Source: JASLDZ01 sp038226305 (lineage in GTDB: Bacteria > Pseudomonadota > Alphaproteobacteria > Caulobacterales > Caulobacteraceae). From it: 64,000 nucleotides of DNA. The number at the start of each line of letters is the position of its first letter. Position 1 is the first letter of the stretch. The notes under the pieces are model-generated. The model was not told the DNA's origin. It searched no databases and worked only from the letters and a program-made list of their open reading frames with translations. Location: assembly GCA_038226305.1 (NCBI GenBank), contig JBBRQN010000007.1, positions 1 through 64,000 of the forward strand. The letters run 5' to 3'. A program made the position numbers and the translations under genes. Positions 34,802-43,127 of the stretch are shown in pieces.

Positions 34802-36226
34802 TCAGTCGAACCACTTCAGCACCTCGTCGCCCAGCCCGGAGAGGAACGCCGGGGTGAGGTGGTGCATGTCCTCGCAGACCGAGAAGGGCACGCCCCGCTC
34901 GGCGACGAGCCTGTCCACCTCGATCAAGGGCGCGCCGATCTCGGCGGCGATGGAGACCATGTCGCGCAGTAGATTCGGCCCCCAGCTGACGCTGCGCCCG
35001 TCCGGCGTGTAGACGTTGGGGGCGCTCACCAGACCGAAGCGTCGCGCCCCCACCCGGTCGCGCAGGGCGATCAGGTCATCGCGCAGTTCGTCGCGGGTCT
35101 GACGCACGCCCCGGGCGTGAAGCAGCATCTCCCGGTTCAACGGCGTGTCGAAGGACGTGCCTTCGATGAAGCCCAGAAGGGCCTGCGCCCCCACCTCGCG
35201 CCCACCTTCGTGGCAGCGCAGCAGCCCCTGCGTGTGCCAGCGCAGGATCATGACGTTCGCCTCGGGGATGGCCGCCTTGAGCGGGTTCATGAACTGCTCG
35301 GCCACCTCGTTGCGGATCAGCACGGTGTCGCCCAGCACGATGTCGGTGTTGCCGCTGATCTCCACCACCAGCAGGTCGAGGTCGCCGGATGCGGCGGCGC
35401 GGAGCGTGTCCAGCGCCCCGGGCTTGCTGGGCAGGGCCAGGGGCCGCAGCAGGTCGGGGGCGGTCACCACGTCCAGCGCCTGCCGGGCCAGCCACAATGC
35501 CTCCCGGGGCGAGTAGGTGGCGGTGGAGGCGCGCCAGCGCCCATCGATCAGGCCCCGGTCGTGCGCGCTCTCCACGGCGTCGTGCATGTGGCAGCCGCCC
35601 AGCTCCAGCACCCGCCAGGTGGGCGCACCGGGCTGCACCCAGTAGGCGCGGCCGTTCCGGTTGGGATCGCTGCCGTCGCTGGTCGAGAACGACAGCCCCT
35701 GCCCCCAGTGCAGGTGACGCCCGGCGCCCATTGCCTCCACGTCGCGGACAAGGCTGTGCCTCGGCCCCAGCCGCACCCCGTCCTCGTAGAGCTCCAGGCG
35801 GGATCGGCGGCCCGCGTCGCTGTCGGCCTCACCGGCTTCCGGACCGAGCGGTGCCCAGAACGCGTGGCCGTCCTGCGCTTCGAAGGGGGCTGCCAGCCGC
35901 ACACGATCGCCGGGCGCTGCCCGACGCACCGCGTAGGCACGGCCGTTCGTGTTCGGGTCGGAGCCGTCGGCCGTGGAAAAATACAGCCCCTCGCCCCAGT
36001 GCGAGAAGCGCCCGCCGCCATTCGCCTCGATGTCGGCATGACCGGCATGGGCGGGGCCGAGCGGGTCCCCGTCTTCCAGCAGCACCAGCGGAGACCGCTG
36101 CGGATGCGCACCGTCGTCGCCGAACGGCTCGAAAGCCCGCGGCAGGCCGCGCCACCACGTCCGTTCGCCGACCGCCTCGAAGGGAGGGGCCAGCGGGAGG
36201 GGTTCGGCCGGGATCGGATCGTTCAC
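34802..36226 (-). CDS. SGNH-like protein with two copies of the YEDG/GGGRYSHW domain (paralogue 1)
   Basis: A 474-residue protein without a signal peptide. Two copies of the recurring ~85-residue domain occupy residues about 18–100 and 114–197, each with the (L/Y)EDG, LGP-x-H, GxGR and FSTxDGSDPN-x-NGRAY blocks. A C-terminal domain of about 270 residues follows with GGCHM (Cys212, His213), EISGNTD, APNVYTPDGR and a terminal DMHH (Asp453…His456). The DxxH ending and the Gly-x-Cys near the front recall the SGNH hydrolase/acyltransferase fold, with Cys in place of Ser as in WcbI-like proteins. That is inference; I know of no named family. Its ATG overlaps the ACP stop by 4 nt, so an ACP-linked acyl donor is plausible. 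Confidence 0.6.
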   Translation of the reverse strand: MNDPIPAEPLPLAPPFEAVGERTWWRGLPRAFEPFGDDGAHPQRSPLVLLEDGDPLGPAHAGHADIEANGGGRFSHWGEGLYFSTADGSDPNTNGRAYAVRRAAPGDRVRLAAPFEAQDGHAFWAPLGPEAGEADSDAGRRSRLELYEDGVRLGPRHSLVRDVEAMGAGRHLHWGQGLSFSTSDGSDPNRNGRAYWVQPGAPTWRVLELGGCHMHDAVESAHDRGLIDGRWRASTATYSPREALWLARQALDVVTAPDLLRPLALPSKPGALDTLRAAASGDLDLLVVEISGNTDIVLGDTVLIRNEVAEQFMNPLKAAIPEANVMILRWHTQGLLRCHEGGREVGAQALLGFIEGTSFDTPLNREMLLHARGVRQTRDELRDDLIALRDRVGARRFGLVSAPNVYTPDGRSVSWGPNLLRDMVSIAAEIGAPLIEVDRLVAERGVPFSVCEDMHHLTPAFLSGLGDEVLKWFD

Positions 36227-36471
36227 TGCGCCGCCAGATGCTTGGCCACGAGATCGACGAGTGCGCCCACGTCCGCTAGGTCCTGGATCTCGTCCATGTC
36301 GAAGCGGATGCCGAAGCGCGCCTCCACGGCGAGGATGATCCGCACGTGCCGCAGGCTGTCCCAGCCCCCCACTTCCACCGCCTCGGTCTGTTCGGTGAGG
36401 GTGAGGGTGGGGGCGTCGAGCACCTCGCGCACCACCGCCTGGACGCCGTGGAGGATGTCGTGACGGTCCAT
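36223..36471 (-). CDS. Acyl carrier protein 1
   Basis: An 82-residue carrier protein. Ser39 in GGWDSLRHV is the phosphopantetheine attachment site, followed by the acidic helix pattern FDMDEIQDLADVGALVDLV typical of ACPs. It is not the housekeeping AcpP, which carries a DSLD motif and sits with fab genes. It overlaps the SGNH-like gene by 4 nt and follows the MaoC–SDR gene by 76 bp. Its sequence resembles the second ACP at 39930–40172 (both begin MDR-x-DIL and share GWDS and LADVGALV), suggesting duplication within this region. Confidence 0.9.
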   Translation of the reverse strand: MDRHDILHGVQAVVREVLDAPTLTLTEQTEAVEVGGWDSLRHVRIILAVEARFGIRFDMDEIQDLADVGALVDLVAKHLAAQ

Positions 36472-36547
36472 GCAGGCTCCGGTGGGATCGGGCTTCCGCT
36501 TAGACCACGGCGCGCGACGGGGGAAGAATGCGGCGCAGGGCCGGCGC

Positions 36548-37978
36548 TCAGGTCTGGCCGCTGCCGCAGGTCGCCCGGACGGCTTCCAGCATCACCGCAA
36601 GGCTGTCGCCCACCGCGGCCGGGGCGGTCACGGCCGTCTGGTCGGTGAGGAGGCGCGGCAGGCGCCTGACCACAACCTTCGCCCCGTCCGCCCAGCGATC
36701 CAGGTCCTCGCAGAGGAGCTCGCCGGCAGCCTTGGCCATGGCGTATTCGGTCATGTCGCGGGGGCGCTCGGCCACCGCCACAGACGACGGGTAGAACACC
36801 CGCAAGGGGCCGCCCCCGTGGGCCCGGCAAGCCTCCACCGTCTCTGCGAAACCTTCCACATAGAAGCGGTTGAACCGGGCGAAGGCGCGGGCGTCGAACA
36901 GACCGTCGTGCCGCCCGAAGATCGGGCCGGTGGCGAAATGGAACAGGTGGCTCGGCGCGAACGGCAGGTCAGCCAACTGCGGGCCGACGGGATGCTCCAC
37001 GTCCAGCGCCATCGCCTGCGCCCGGCCACCCGCGGTGCCGATGTCGGCGGCCACCGCCTGCGCTTCCGCCTCGCCCCGGGCGTAGGTGAGCGCCACCTGC
37101 GCCCCGCCCGCCGCCAGGATGCGCGCACACAGGGCGCCGAGCCCCCGCGAGCCCCCGACGACCAGCGCCCGCACACCCTCGAACTCGCCCGCGGTCACCG
37201 AAGCGCGCACGGCGTCAGCGCGCAGCTGCTCGGTCGGCGGCCAGCGCAACAGCGCCTCCAGCTCGCCGGCCAGGCCCGCGCCCCAGACCTTGAGGTTCAC
37301 CGAGCGGAAGCGGGTGTCCACCCCCTCCACCGCCCAGCCGACGACGGTGCCGGGTTCGGGCTCGGTCAGCGTGATCGTCAGGGCGGCGAAGATGGAATGC
37401 AGGCCCGGGCAGCGCATGCCCACGATGGTGGACAGCAGCGCCAGCCCCTCCACCCGCTCCGTCCCGATCGCCTTGGCGAGCTGCGGGAACAGGGGGGCTG
37501 CGCCCAAAGCCGGGGCTGCGACTGCGCCGCTGCGCCCTGCCATGTGCCCCATGTCGAGCACGTCCCACGGCTGGTCCGCGGCCACGGCGGGCGGCAGGGG
37601 CGAGGGCGCGCCGGCCGCCGGAGCATTCGCCCTCACCGTCGCCTTGATCACGGCCGAGCCGCCCGCGCGCACCTCCAGCTTCGCAAGCTCTGGCGTGCAG
37701 GAGACGAGCACGGCTTCCAGAGGCTCGCCCAGGTACATGGGCTTCAGAAACTGGCAGCGCAGGGCCGCAAAGACGGGGGCACCCTCGACGCCCGCCAGCG
37801 CATCGAGCGCCCACAGGAACGCGTGCATGCCGTGGACCACGGGCTGGCCCATCTGGGTGCGCCGGGCCGCCAGGGCATCCATGTGCATGGGGTTGCGGTC
37901 GCCCGAGCCCGCCGCGAAGGCTTGCTGGTCCTCCATGCCGAACGTGCGGATGGCCAGGGTCTGCGGCGCTGTAACCAT
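36548..37978 (-). CDS. Fused MaoC-like hydratase and ketoreductase-type SDR
   Basis: A 476-residue fusion. Residues about 10–120 form a MaoC hot-dog domain with the hydratase motif GSGDRNPMHMD (24–34) and VVHGMHA. Residues about 165–250 look like a second hot-dog. Residues about 268–476 form an SDR with VVGGSRGLGALCA (272–284), FYPSSVAVAE and the pair YAMAK. Together these are a dehydratase (enoyl hydratase) and a ketoreductase, the two reductive-cycle activities acting on ACP- or CoA-bound 3-oxoacyl chains. It begins the operon that continues with ACP1, the SGNH-like protein, a methyltransferase and an oxygenase. Divergent fkbH starts 56 bp away. Confidence 0.8.
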   Translation of the reverse strand: MVTAPQTLAIRTFGMEDQQAFAAGSGDRNPMHMDALAARRTQMGQPVVHGMHAFLWALDALAGVEGAPVFAALRCQFLKPMYLGEPLEAVLVSCTPELAKLEVRAGGSAVIKATVRANAPAAGAPSPLPPAVAADQPWDVLDMGHMAGRSGAVAAPALGAAPLFPQLAKAIGTERVEGLALLSTIVGMRCPGLHSIFAALTITLTEPEPGTVVGWAVEGVDTRFRSVNLKVWGAGLAGELEALLRWPPTEQLRADAVRASVTAGEFEGVRALVVGGSRGLGALCARILAAGGAQVALTYARGEAEAQAVAADIGTAGGRAQAMALDVEHPVGPQLADLPFAPSHLFHFATGPIFGRHDGLFDARAFARFNRFYVEGFAETVEACRAHGGGPLRVFYPSSVAVAERPRDMTEYAMAKAAGELLCEDLDRWADGAKVVVRRLPRLLTDQTAVTAPAAVGDSLAVMLEAVRATCGSGQT

Positions 37979-38034
37979 GCGGCGGACACAGCCCGGCTCT
38001 TGGCGCGGACGCAAGAGCTTGGCACTGCAGGGCA

Positions 38035-39933
38035 ATGGAGTTGGCTCTCGAATCCCTGCCCTGGCTTCCCCCCCAGCCGGAGGGCCTGCGCCAGCTGTGC
38101 AAGGCGCTGACCGCGCAGACCCCCGGCCTCGGCGCCGAGCTGCAGCGGCTGGCCACCGCCCGGCTGGACGACATGGCTGCCCGCACCCTCGGCCGCACGC
38201 TGGAGCGACTGCGGGGGGAAGGGGCGGACCTGCAGCCCCTGGCTCCATTCCGCCTGGGCGTGCTCAGCGCCCACACGGTCGACCTGTTCGTGGACGGCCT
38301 GGCCGCGGCCTGCGCCCGGCACGGCGTCGCGCTGGAGCTCGTGGTCGCCGACTACGGGCAGGTGGAGGGCGAGGCCTTCGCGCCCGGCTCGCGCATCAAC
38401 ACCGCGCGCTGCGACGCCGTGCTGCTGCTGGTGGACGGGCGCTGGCTCGGCATCGACCGTCCCGCCCCGCCGGCCGAGGCGGCTGGTCGGGTGGAGGCCG
38501 CCCTGCAAAGGCTGGAGGCCGTGGCAGAGGCGCTGCGCACCCACGGGGGGGCGGCCACGCTCCTGCCCACCTTCGCGGTGGAGCCTCAGCCCCTGTTCGG
38601 CGGGTTGGACAGGGGGTTGCCGGGGACGCCCAGGGCTCTGGCTGCCAGCGTGAACGCAGGGATGGGCGAGATCGCGGCCCGCCGGTCCGACTTCGTGTTC
38701 GACCTCGCAGCCCTGGTGGAACAGGTGGGCGCGAACCGCTGGTTCAGCCCGACTCAGTTCCACCACTACAAGCTGGCCTTCGCCCCTGAGTTCAACGCTC
38801 TGGCGGCCGACCACCTCGGGCGGCTCCTGGGGGCCATCAGGGGCAAGGCCCGCAAGGTTCTGGTGCTGGATCTCGACAACACCGTCTGGGGCGGGGTGAT
38901 CGGCGACGATGGCCTCGCGGGCATCGTCATCGGCCAGGGCTCGGCCCGGGGCGAGGCGCATCTCGCCGTGCAGCAGATGGCGCTCGACCTGCGAGGGCGG
39001 GGCATCGTCCTGGCCGTCAGCTCCAAGAACGACGATGCGGTCGCCAGGGGGCCCTTCCGCGAGCACGCCGACATGCTGCTGAAGGAGAGCGACATCGCCG
39101 CCTTCCAGGCCAACTGGCAGGACAAGCCGAGCAACCTTGAGGCCATTGCGAAGGGCCTGAACCTCGGCCTCGACGCTTTGGTGTTCCTCGACGACAACCC
39201 GGCGGAGCGGGCGCAGGTGCGGGCGGCGCTGCCGATGGTGGCCGTGCCCGAGCTGCCGGACGATCCGAGCTGGTATCCACGCCTGCTCGCCGCCGCCGGC
39301 TATTTCGAGGCCGTCAGCTTTTCGGACGAGGACCGGCTGCGCGCCGACGCCTACGCAGGCGAGGCGCTGCGGCGAGAGGTGATCGTGCAGGCCCGCGACC
39401 TCGGCGACTATCTGGGCGGCCTTGGAATGACCATCCGCTTCGCCCCGTTCGACGCCGTGGGCCGGGCGCGTATCGCCCAGCTGATCAACAAGTCCAACCA
39501 GTTCAACCTGACCACCCGCCGCTACACCGAGGCCGAGGTGCAGGCGATGGAGAGCCGGCCGGGTCTGGTCACCCTGCAGACGCGCCTCTCGGACCGGTTC
39601 GGCGACATGGGGATGATCGGCGTGATCGTCGCCCGCGATCACGGCGGCGGCAGATGGGAGATCGACACCTGGCTGATGAGCTGCCGCGTGCTGGGCCGCC
39701 GGGTGGAGGAGGCTATGTGCGCCGAGCTGACGCGTCGCGTGGCGGCCGCGGGCGGCACCGATCTCGTGGGCGTGTATCGACCCACCCCGAAGAACGGCAT
39801 GGTCGCCGAACACTACCCGAAGCTGAGGTTCGAGCCGGTGGACTCGGCCGAGGGCGAGGCCCGCTTTCAGAAAAACGTCGGCGACGGCGCGTTCCCCGAG
39901 GGGCTGCCCTTCACCGTGCAGCGCGAGGCCTAG
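38035..39933 (+). CDS. FkbH-like HAD-superfamily protein (putative glyceryl-ACP synthase)
   Basis: A 632-residue protein. Residues about 70–260 are the FkbH N-terminal domain. The HAD catalytic motif DLDNTVWGG is at 279–287, with SSKNDD and FLDDNPAERA downstream, and a GNAT-like C-terminal part (about 480–630) ends the protein. Characterised FkbH-type enzymes dephosphorylate 1,3-bisphosphoglycerate and load a glyceryl unit on an ACP. Two ACP genes are within 4 kb, one convergent and overlapping the 3' end by 4 nt. The gene is divergent from the MaoC–SDR operon, so a shared promoter region of 56 bp probably coordinates them. Confidence 0.87.
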   Translation: MELALESLPWLPPQPEGLRQLCKALTAQTPGLGAELQRLATARLDDMAARTLGRTLERLRGEGADLQPLAPFRLGVLSAHTVDLFVDGLAAACARHGVALELVVADYGQVEGEAFAPGSRINTARCDAVLLLVDGRWLGIDRPAPPAEAAGRVEAALQRLEAVAEALRTHGGAATLLPTFAVEPQPLFGGLDRGLPGTPRALAASVNAGMGEIAARRSDFVFDLAALVEQVGANRWFSPTQFHHYKLAFAPEFNALAADHLGRLLGAIRGKARKVLVLDLDNTVWGGVIGDDGLAGIVIGQGSARGEAHLAVQQMALDLRGRGIVLAVSSKNDDAVARGPFREHADMLLKESDIAAFQANWQDKPSNLEAIAKGLNLGLDALVFLDDNPAERAQVRAALPMVAVPELPDDPSWYPRLLAAAGYFEAVSFSDEDRLRADAYAGEALRREVIVQARDLGDYLGGLGMTIRFAPFDAVGRARIAQLINKSNQFNLTTRRYTEAEVQAMESRPGLVTLQTRLSDRFGDMGMIGVIVARDHGGGRWEIDTWLMSCRVLGRRVEEAMCAELTRRVAAAGGTDLVGVYRPTPKNGMVAEHYPKLRFEPVDSAEGEARFQKNVGDGAFPEGLPFTVQREA

Positions 39934-40172
39934 CCGGCGTAGCGCTGCACGAGGCCGACGAGCGCGCCCACGTCGGCGAGGGCTTCGATCTCCTCCACCT
40001 CGAACAGCACCGCGTAGCGCTTCTCCACCGCCATCACGATGCGCAGCTGGTTCATGCTGTCCCAGCCTCTCACGTCGGAGGCCTTGGTGGTTTCGCTCAG
40101 CACCACGTCATCGTCGTCCAGGGTTTCGCGCACGATGTCCTGGATCGAGGCGAGAATGTCGGCGCGGTCCAT
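39930..40172 (-). CDS. Acyl carrier protein 2
   Basis: An 80-residue carrier protein. Ser39 in VRGWDSMNQL is the phosphopantetheine site, and the C-terminal helix reads FEVEEIEALADVGALVGLV. It starts 3 nt after the single-domain 96-residue protein on the same strand and overlaps fkbH tail to tail by 4 nt. It is a likely recipient of the glyceryl unit made by the FkbH-like protein. It resembles ACP1 but has Met after the active serine rather than Leu. Confidence 0.9.
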   Translation of the reverse strand: MDRADILASIQDIVRETLDDDDVVLSETTKASDVRGWDSMNQLRIVMAVEKRYAVLFEVEEIEALADVGALVGLVQRYAG

Positions 40173-40175
40173 AGT

Positions 40176-40466
40176 TCAGTCCTCCAGGACGATTTCGTAG
40201 GTCTTGCCGTTGGTGTTCGGGTCGCTGCCGTCGCTTGTGGAGAAGCGCAGGAAGTCGAGCCAGTGCGAATAGGCCCCACCCCCCGTCTCCTGCACCTGCG
40301 CATGGGTGGCGTGGGCGGGGCCGAGGGCGACACCGTCCTCGAAGAGCTTCAGCGTGGAGCGCGTGAGGTCGCCTACGTGATCGCCCTGCGCCTCATGCTG
40401 CGGCAACCAGATCTGCCACTCCTTGCCCACGCCGGGGTCGTGTGGGGGATCGAGGGTCTCGCGCAT
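40176..40466 (-). CDS. Stand-alone YEDG/GGGRYSHW-domain protein
   Basis: A 96-residue protein that is almost entirely one copy of the recurring domain: STLKLFEDGVALGPAHATH, then GGGAYSHW, then RFSTSDGSDPNTNGKTY and three final residues. There is no signal peptide or membrane segment, so it is probably cytoplasmic. It is encoded 3 nt before ACP2 on the same strand, so the two are surely co-transcribed. The existence of the module alone marks its natural boundaries and suggests it folds by itself, perhaps binding the carrier protein or the glycan. Confidence 0.75.
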   Translation of the reverse strand: MRETLDPPHDPGVGKEWQIWLPQHEAQGDHVGDLTRSTLKLFEDGVALGPAHATHAQVQETGGGAYSHWLDFLRFSTSDGSDPNTNGKTYEIVLED

Positions 40467-40567
40467 CGCACCGGAGAATCTGGAAGGGCCTGACCACGCC
40501 CTTAGCGTCGCCGTCGCCGTCGCGCCAGCACGCTTGCCCGTTTCGCTGCCTGCAACCTGAAGCTACA

Positions 40568-41830
40568 ATGGGGGTTCCCGGGTCTGCGTATCGAGGTTGG
40601 GGGGAAGCTTTGCCGAAGGGTCTCGTCTTCGACAACTGGGGCGCGAAGGAATCGCAGCCGATTCCGGAGGGGCATCGACCCCTGCATCCGCCGTTCGCGC
40701 GCCAGCAGGGGCACTGCTTCGCCATCGGCGTGCCCGGGCTGCTGGCCGGCCCCAGCGACACCGCGGCCGACAAGCGGCGCTCTCGCCTTCAGCTCTACGA
40801 GGACGGCCGCCCCCTCGGCCCCCGCCACTCGATCTACGAGGATGTCGTCGAGCACGGCGGCGGGCGCTACAACCACTTCGACAGCGTGGTGAACTTCTCC
40901 GCCTCCGACAATTCCGATCCGGCCCGGAACGGCCGGGCCTACACCTACCGCCTTGTGGAGCGCACGCCGAAGGTGCTGGGCGTCGGCGGGTGCCACATGA
41001 ACGGGGCCGTGCGCCATCTGCACAACCGCCGCGTAATCGACGTGAAGGGCGTGGGGATGGGTGTCGCCTACTCCCCCCTGGAGGGCCTGCGCCTGGTGGA
41101 GCGGCTGCTTGGCCTTCGCTCGGAGCCGGAGGGCATCGGGCGATATGCGATCGCCACCGAGGCTGTGGACTACGCCCTCGCGCCTGAGCTCGATGCGCTG
41201 GACATCCTGATGCTGGAGGTGACTGCGCACACCGACGTGCTGGTCGGCGACCTGTGCCTGAACCGCTGCGCCATCATCACCGACTTCCTGAACGTGGCTC
41301 TGGAGCACGGCGACGATCTGCACGGCCTGGCGATGCAGTGGTACAGCAACGGCCTTCTCAAGCGGAACGAGGAGGCCCGGGCGGCGGCCGCCGCCGCGCT
41401 TTTGGAGGCCCTCAAGGGATCCGACCTCGACACCGAGGTGAACCGTCAGCTCGTGTCCGAGGCGCGGGGCGTGCGGGAAACCGTCGATGAAATGGCCGCG
41501 AACACCCTGGCGATCCAGAAGCTCCTGGGCGCTCCCCGGCTCGTGGTGATCTATGGGCCGAACGTGTTCTTTCCCGACGGTCGCGGCATGAGCTGGCACT
41601 CCAACCTCGAGGCCGACACGCGCGATCTCGCGGCCCGGCTCAAGGCCCCCTTCGTCAACATCGGCGAACTGGTGCGCGACAAGGGAGTGGGCTACGCCGT
41701 GGTCGAAGACATGGTGCATCACACGGAGCCGTTCATGGGCGACATCGGCACCGCGGCCCTGGCAGCCACGTTCGCGCACTACGGCCCGCTGCCGCCGTCC
41801 TCCGGCCAACCCGCCAGCAAGGGCAGTTGA
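40568..41830 (+). CDS. SGNH-like protein with one YEDG/GGGRYSHW domain (paralogue 2)
   Basis: A 420-residue protein. One copy of the recurring domain covers residues about 42–128 (LQLYEDGRPLGPRH, GGGRYNHF, FSASDNSDPARNGRAY). The C-terminal domain has GGCHM (Cys142, His143), EVTAHTDVLVGD, YGPNVFFPDGR and a terminal DMVH (Asp381…His384). The ATG at 40568 is supported because YRGWGEA right after it aligns with YGWGEEP in the next paralogue. A TTG at 40610 with a better ribosome-binding site is possible but would remove that match. Its stop codon directly abuts the start of paralogue 3. It is probably cytoplasmic; function is not known. Confidence 0.62.
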   Translation: MGVPGSAYRGWGEALPKGLVFDNWGAKESQPIPEGHRPLHPPFARQQGHCFAIGVPGLLAGPSDTAADKRRSRLQLYEDGRPLGPRHSIYEDVVEHGGGRYNHFDSVVNFSASDNSDPARNGRAYTYRLVERTPKVLGVGGCHMNGAVRHLHNRRVIDVKGVGMGVAYSPLEGLRLVERLLGLRSEPEGIGRYAIATEAVDYALAPELDALDILMLEVTAHTDVLVGDLCLNRCAIITDFLNVALEHGDDLHGLAMQWYSNGLLKRNEEARAAAAAALLEALKGSDLDTEVNRQLVSEARGVRETVDEMAANTLAIQKLLGAPRLVVIYGPNVFFPDGRGMSWHSNLEADTRDLAARLKAPFVNIGELVRDKGVGYAVVEDMVHHTEPFMGDIGTAALAATFAHYGPLPPSSGQPASKGS

Positions 41831-43111
41831 GTGTTTCGCAAGGTCGCCTCCCTGCTCCGCCCGTCCGCACCCGCGGGTGCCAAGGGCGCCATCTATGGGT
41901 GGGGTGAAGAACCCGCGGCCGAGGCTTCTCCTGCAGCCGGGCGGTTCCGCCTGCCCGGCCCCTACCTGAACGCCGAGGGCCATGCCTACCGGGCGATGAC
42001 CTCGATCGCGTTCACCGGGCCCTACGACTCCTCGGCCGCGCCCCGGGCCTCGCGTCTGGTGATCTACGAGGACGACAAGCCGCTGGGCCCGCGGCACTCG
42101 GTGTTCGAGATCATCGCCCGCGACGGCCTGGGCTGCTACGCCCATTTCCTGGGGCAGGTGAACTTCTCGACGACCGACAACTCCGATCCCAACACCAACG
42201 GCCGGACCTACAGCTACGCCGTGGGCGAGCCCTCGCCCGCCACCGTGGGCCTCGGCGGCTGTCACATGAACTCGCTGGTGCGATCCATCCAGCGGGCAGG
42301 GGCCCTGCAGCTGCGCGGCATCGGCATGGGACCGTCCTACTCGCCTCTCGAACAGCTGCGGCTGGTGGAGCGCCAGCTCGGCCTTCAGCAGGAGCCGGAG
42401 GTGCTGGCCTCCCTGGCCGTCTCGACCCTGCCCGACGCCAACGACCTTCTGACGCCGGATACCGACGTGGACCTCCTCCTGGTGGAGACGACGGCGCACA
42501 CCAATGCGCTGGTGGGCGAGGTCTGCCTGAACCGCGCTCAGATCATGTCTCACATCCTCGGCCCGTCCGAGGCCCTGGGGCGCGAGGTCTATGAGCAGGT
42601 GTCCCGCTGGTACAGCCAGGGCATCCTCAAGTGCGACGACGACGCGCGGGAGAGTGCGGCCCGGGAGGTGCTCCCCAGGATCGCGGGCACCGAGCTCGAC
42701 ACCCCTGCCATCCGCCTGGCCTTCGCAGAGGCTCGCGGCGTGCGTGAGACCCCGGCGGAGATGACCGAGCGGCTGGCCGCGATCCGCGACCTTCTGGGCC
42801 CGAAGCGGATGATGGTCATCCGCGGCCCCAACGTATTCTTCCCCGACGGGCGCAGCATCAGCTGGGGCGCCAACCTGGCCGCCGAGATGCGGGAGGTGAC
42901 GACCGCCCTTCGCATCCCTCTGATCGACCTCGGCGATCTGGTGAAGGAGAAGGGCTTCGAGTTCTCCGTCCTGCCCGACCTGACGCACCACACCGACGCC
43001 TTCATCGACTATCTGGGCGGGGTGGTGCTGGAGAAGATCCAGTCGTTCTACGGCCCGTGGCCCTGGCCCGAGGGCGTGCAGAAGCCCCTGCCGCCCCGGT
43101 TCGCCCGCTAG
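41831..43111 (+). CDS. SGNH-like protein with one YEDG/GGGRYSHW domain (paralogue 3)
   Basis: A 426-residue protein closely related to the preceding gene. The recurring domain is at about 44–130 (LVIYEDDKPLGPRH, GCYAHF, FSTTDNSDPNTNGRTY). The C-terminal domain has GGCHM (Cys144, His145), ETTAHTNALVGE, RGPNVFFPDGR and DLTH (Asp383…His386). The start is a GTG abutting the upstream TGA, so the pair is a tandem duplication translated together. The two differ enough, for instance GLGCYAHF in place of GGGRYNHF, to suggest distinct substrates. Confidence 0.62.
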   Translation: MFRKVASLLRPSAPAGAKGAIYGWGEEPAAEASPAAGRFRLPGPYLNAEGHAYRAMTSIAFTGPYDSSAAPRASRLVIYEDDKPLGPRHSVFEIIARDGLGCYAHFLGQVNFSTTDNSDPNTNGRTYSYAVGEPSPATVGLGGCHMNSLVRSIQRAGALQLRGIGMGPSYSPLEQLRLVERQLGLQQEPEVLASLAVSTLPDANDLLTPDTDVDLLLVETTAHTNALVGEVCLNRAQIMSHILGPSEALGREVYEQVSRWYSQGILKCDDDARESAAREVLPRIAGTELDTPAIRLAFAEARGVRETPAEMTERLAAIRDLLGPKRMMVIRGPNVFFPDGRSISWGANLAAEMREVTTALRIPLIDLGDLVKEKGFEFSVLPDLTHHTDAFIDYLGGVVLEKIQSFYGPWPWPEGVQKPLPPRFAR

Positions 43112-43127
43112 ATTCAGCCTCCCGGCG

